From an uncultured beta proteobacterium (GTDB lineage: Bacteria > Pseudomonadota > Gammaproteobacteria > Burkholderiales > Rhodocyclaceae): 36,901 bases of DNA. The position numbers were made by a program, and so were the translations under genes. The notes beneath the pieces were generated by a model, which did not search any database, was not told the DNA's origin, and was given only the letters and a program-made list of their open reading frames with translations. Location: positions 1 to 36,901 of the forward strand of contig CAIZKA010000147.1 in NCBI GenBank assembly GCA_903933395.1, written 5' to 3'. Shown here piece after piece: positions 35,793 through 36,901 of this stretch. Position 1 is the stretch's first letter. Every line of letters begins with the position of its first letter.

Positions 35793-36292
35793 GGGCTCTG
35801 CGGGCATCGCTGCTGATCGCCGCCGCACTTGCCGGCGTCTGCGCCGCAGAAGAAAACCTGCCCCCCGTTGTGGTCTATGCACCCAGCCCGTGCCTGGCCT
35901 GCATCGACTGGGCCGATCACCTGCGCAAGCACGGCTTCGAGGTCAGCATCGAGGAAACCGCCGAAGCCAGCATGCCGCGCCTGAAGCGCTGGCTCAATGT
36001 GCCGTCCGGCCTCGAATCGGTGCACACGGCGAAGGTCGCCGGCTATTTCATCGAGGGCCACGTCCCGGCCGAAGACATCAAGCTGCTGCTCAAGGAAAAG
36101 CCGCGCGCCCGCGGCCTGGCCGTACCGGGCCTCCCGCGCGGCGCGCCCGGACGGGAAGTCTCCAACCCCTTCTGTGAAACCGCCTGCACCATCCTCGACA
36201 ACGCCAGCCAGGAACGCGAAGTCCGGCGCGAGGCATACAACACGCTGCTGGTCGGGCCTGACGGCAAGACGTCCGTCTTTGCCCGTCACTGA
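35786..36292 (+). CDS. DUF411-family periplasmic metal-binding-like protein
   Basis: GTG start overlapping previous stop; signal peptide; VVVYAPSPCLACIDWADHLRKHGFEVSI...VPSGLESVHTAKVAGYFIEGHVPAEDIKLLLKEKPRARGLAVPGLP. Confidence 0.85.
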   Translation: MLRALRASLLIAAALAGVCAAEENLPPVVVYAPSPCLACIDWADHLRKHGFEVSIEETAEASMPRLKRWLNVPSGLESVHTAKVAGYFIEGHVPAEDIKLLLKEKPRARGLAVPGLPRGAPGREVSNPFCETACTILDNASQEREVRREAYNTLLVGPDGKTSVFARH

Positions 36293-36901
36293 GCCAGCAT
36301 TTCGGCGTAAAGCCCCTGCGCCCACTGCCGGTCCTCGCCGCGCGGCTGCGGGTCTTCGTGCTGGCGCACGGCCTGCGTGATCAGGCCGTCGCCGCGCAGG
36401 CGGTACTGGGCGTCGATGCGCATCATCTCCAGCGGATCGACATCCGTGTAGACATGGCAGACGCTGTCCGGCAACGCCGGTGGCGGCAGCTGTCCGCGCG
36501 AGCGCGCGGCAATTTCCCCGGCGGCGATGCGGCCGAGCCGGCTGGCCATGTGCGCGCTTTTCGGGTAGTGCCCGAACAGGGGCGAAGCCCGACCTAGCAG
36601 GTCGCCAATGAGAAACACCCGTTCGTCGCCGATGGCATGCAGGCGCAACGGATCGAAGGCGGCCCAGGCGCTCGGCCTGCCCGCGGCATCCATCTCGATC
36701 AACCCCGCCTGCCAGACCAGGTCCGCCGCCTGTTGCGGCGGGATTATGATTGCATCGTCAAACTTCAATTCGTCGAACTCGGTGCTCAAGGTCTTTTTGT
36801 AGGGATCGATGGCTTTCACCGTGGTGTGGGTCAGATGCAGGATCCGGTCCTTGTAGCGCTCGGCAAACATTCGATTGAAGCGCTGCATGCCGCCACCGGC
36901 A
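36286..36901 (-). CDS. FAD-dependent oxidoreductase, FccB/sulfide dehydrogenase flavoprotein-like (partial, runs off window)
   Basis: AIIIPPQQAADLVWQAGLIEMDAAGRPSA...RLHAIGDERVFLIGDLLGRASPLFGHYPKSAHMASRLGRIAAGEIAARSRG; C-terminal part only. Confidence 0.7.
   Translation of the reverse strand, partial: AGGGMQRFNRMFAERYKDRILHLTHTTVKAIDPYKKTLSTEFDELKFDDAIIIPPQQAADLVWQAGLIEMDAAGRPSAWAAFDPLRLHAIGDERVFLIGDLLGRASPLFGHYPKSAHMASRLGRIAAGEIAARSRGQLPPPALPDSVCHVYTDVDPLEMMRIDAQYRLRGDGLITQAVRQHEDPQPRGEDRQWAQGLYAEMLAQ

Overview
GC-rich window that looks betaproteobacterial (Rhodocyclales-like, inferred from gene content and style only). The main theme is nitric oxide / denitrification respiration. (1) 6.1-14.9 kb, + strand: a CuA-type heme-copper oxidase-like pair (small TM subunit, subunit II with CuA site, subunit I) whose catalytic subunit lacks the HxxxY tyrosine and resembles the sNOR group of NO reductases. 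It is followed by heme O synthase, a SCO/SenC copper chaperone, and two unusual cytochrome b fusion proteins: cyt b + 2x[4Fe-4S] + MvhD-like domain, and cyt b + [2Fe-2S] + FAD/NAD(P)H reductase. An unknown membrane-anchored protein lies between the two fusions. (2) 25.6-29.8 kb: an AhpD-like protein, a cytochrome c-P460 fusion, a second divergent single-subunit HCO/NOR-like protein, a divergent SCO gene and a YdbL-like gene. (3) 30-36 kb: an ethylbenzene-dehydrogenase-type cytochrome flanked by a 65-nt imperfect direct repeat, a HicA-like gene, and a nirN-like/nirJ pair of heme d1 biosynthesis genes. FNR/DNR-like boxes lie upstream of the sNOR-like operon, upstream of the first cyt b fusion, and upstream of nirJ. 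The rest is ordinary: HDOD, SPOR and DUF2802 proteins, tRNA-Asp, mmsA, an MBL hydrolase, an NtrC-type two-component system, SDR, nuclease, esterase, LysR and MFS genes. There are also several REP-like and hairpin elements and an IS30 remnant. The candidate new system is the sNOR-like oxidase linked to two paralogous cytochrome b modules with different soluble electron-input domains. All functional statements are inference from motifs; no database search was run.
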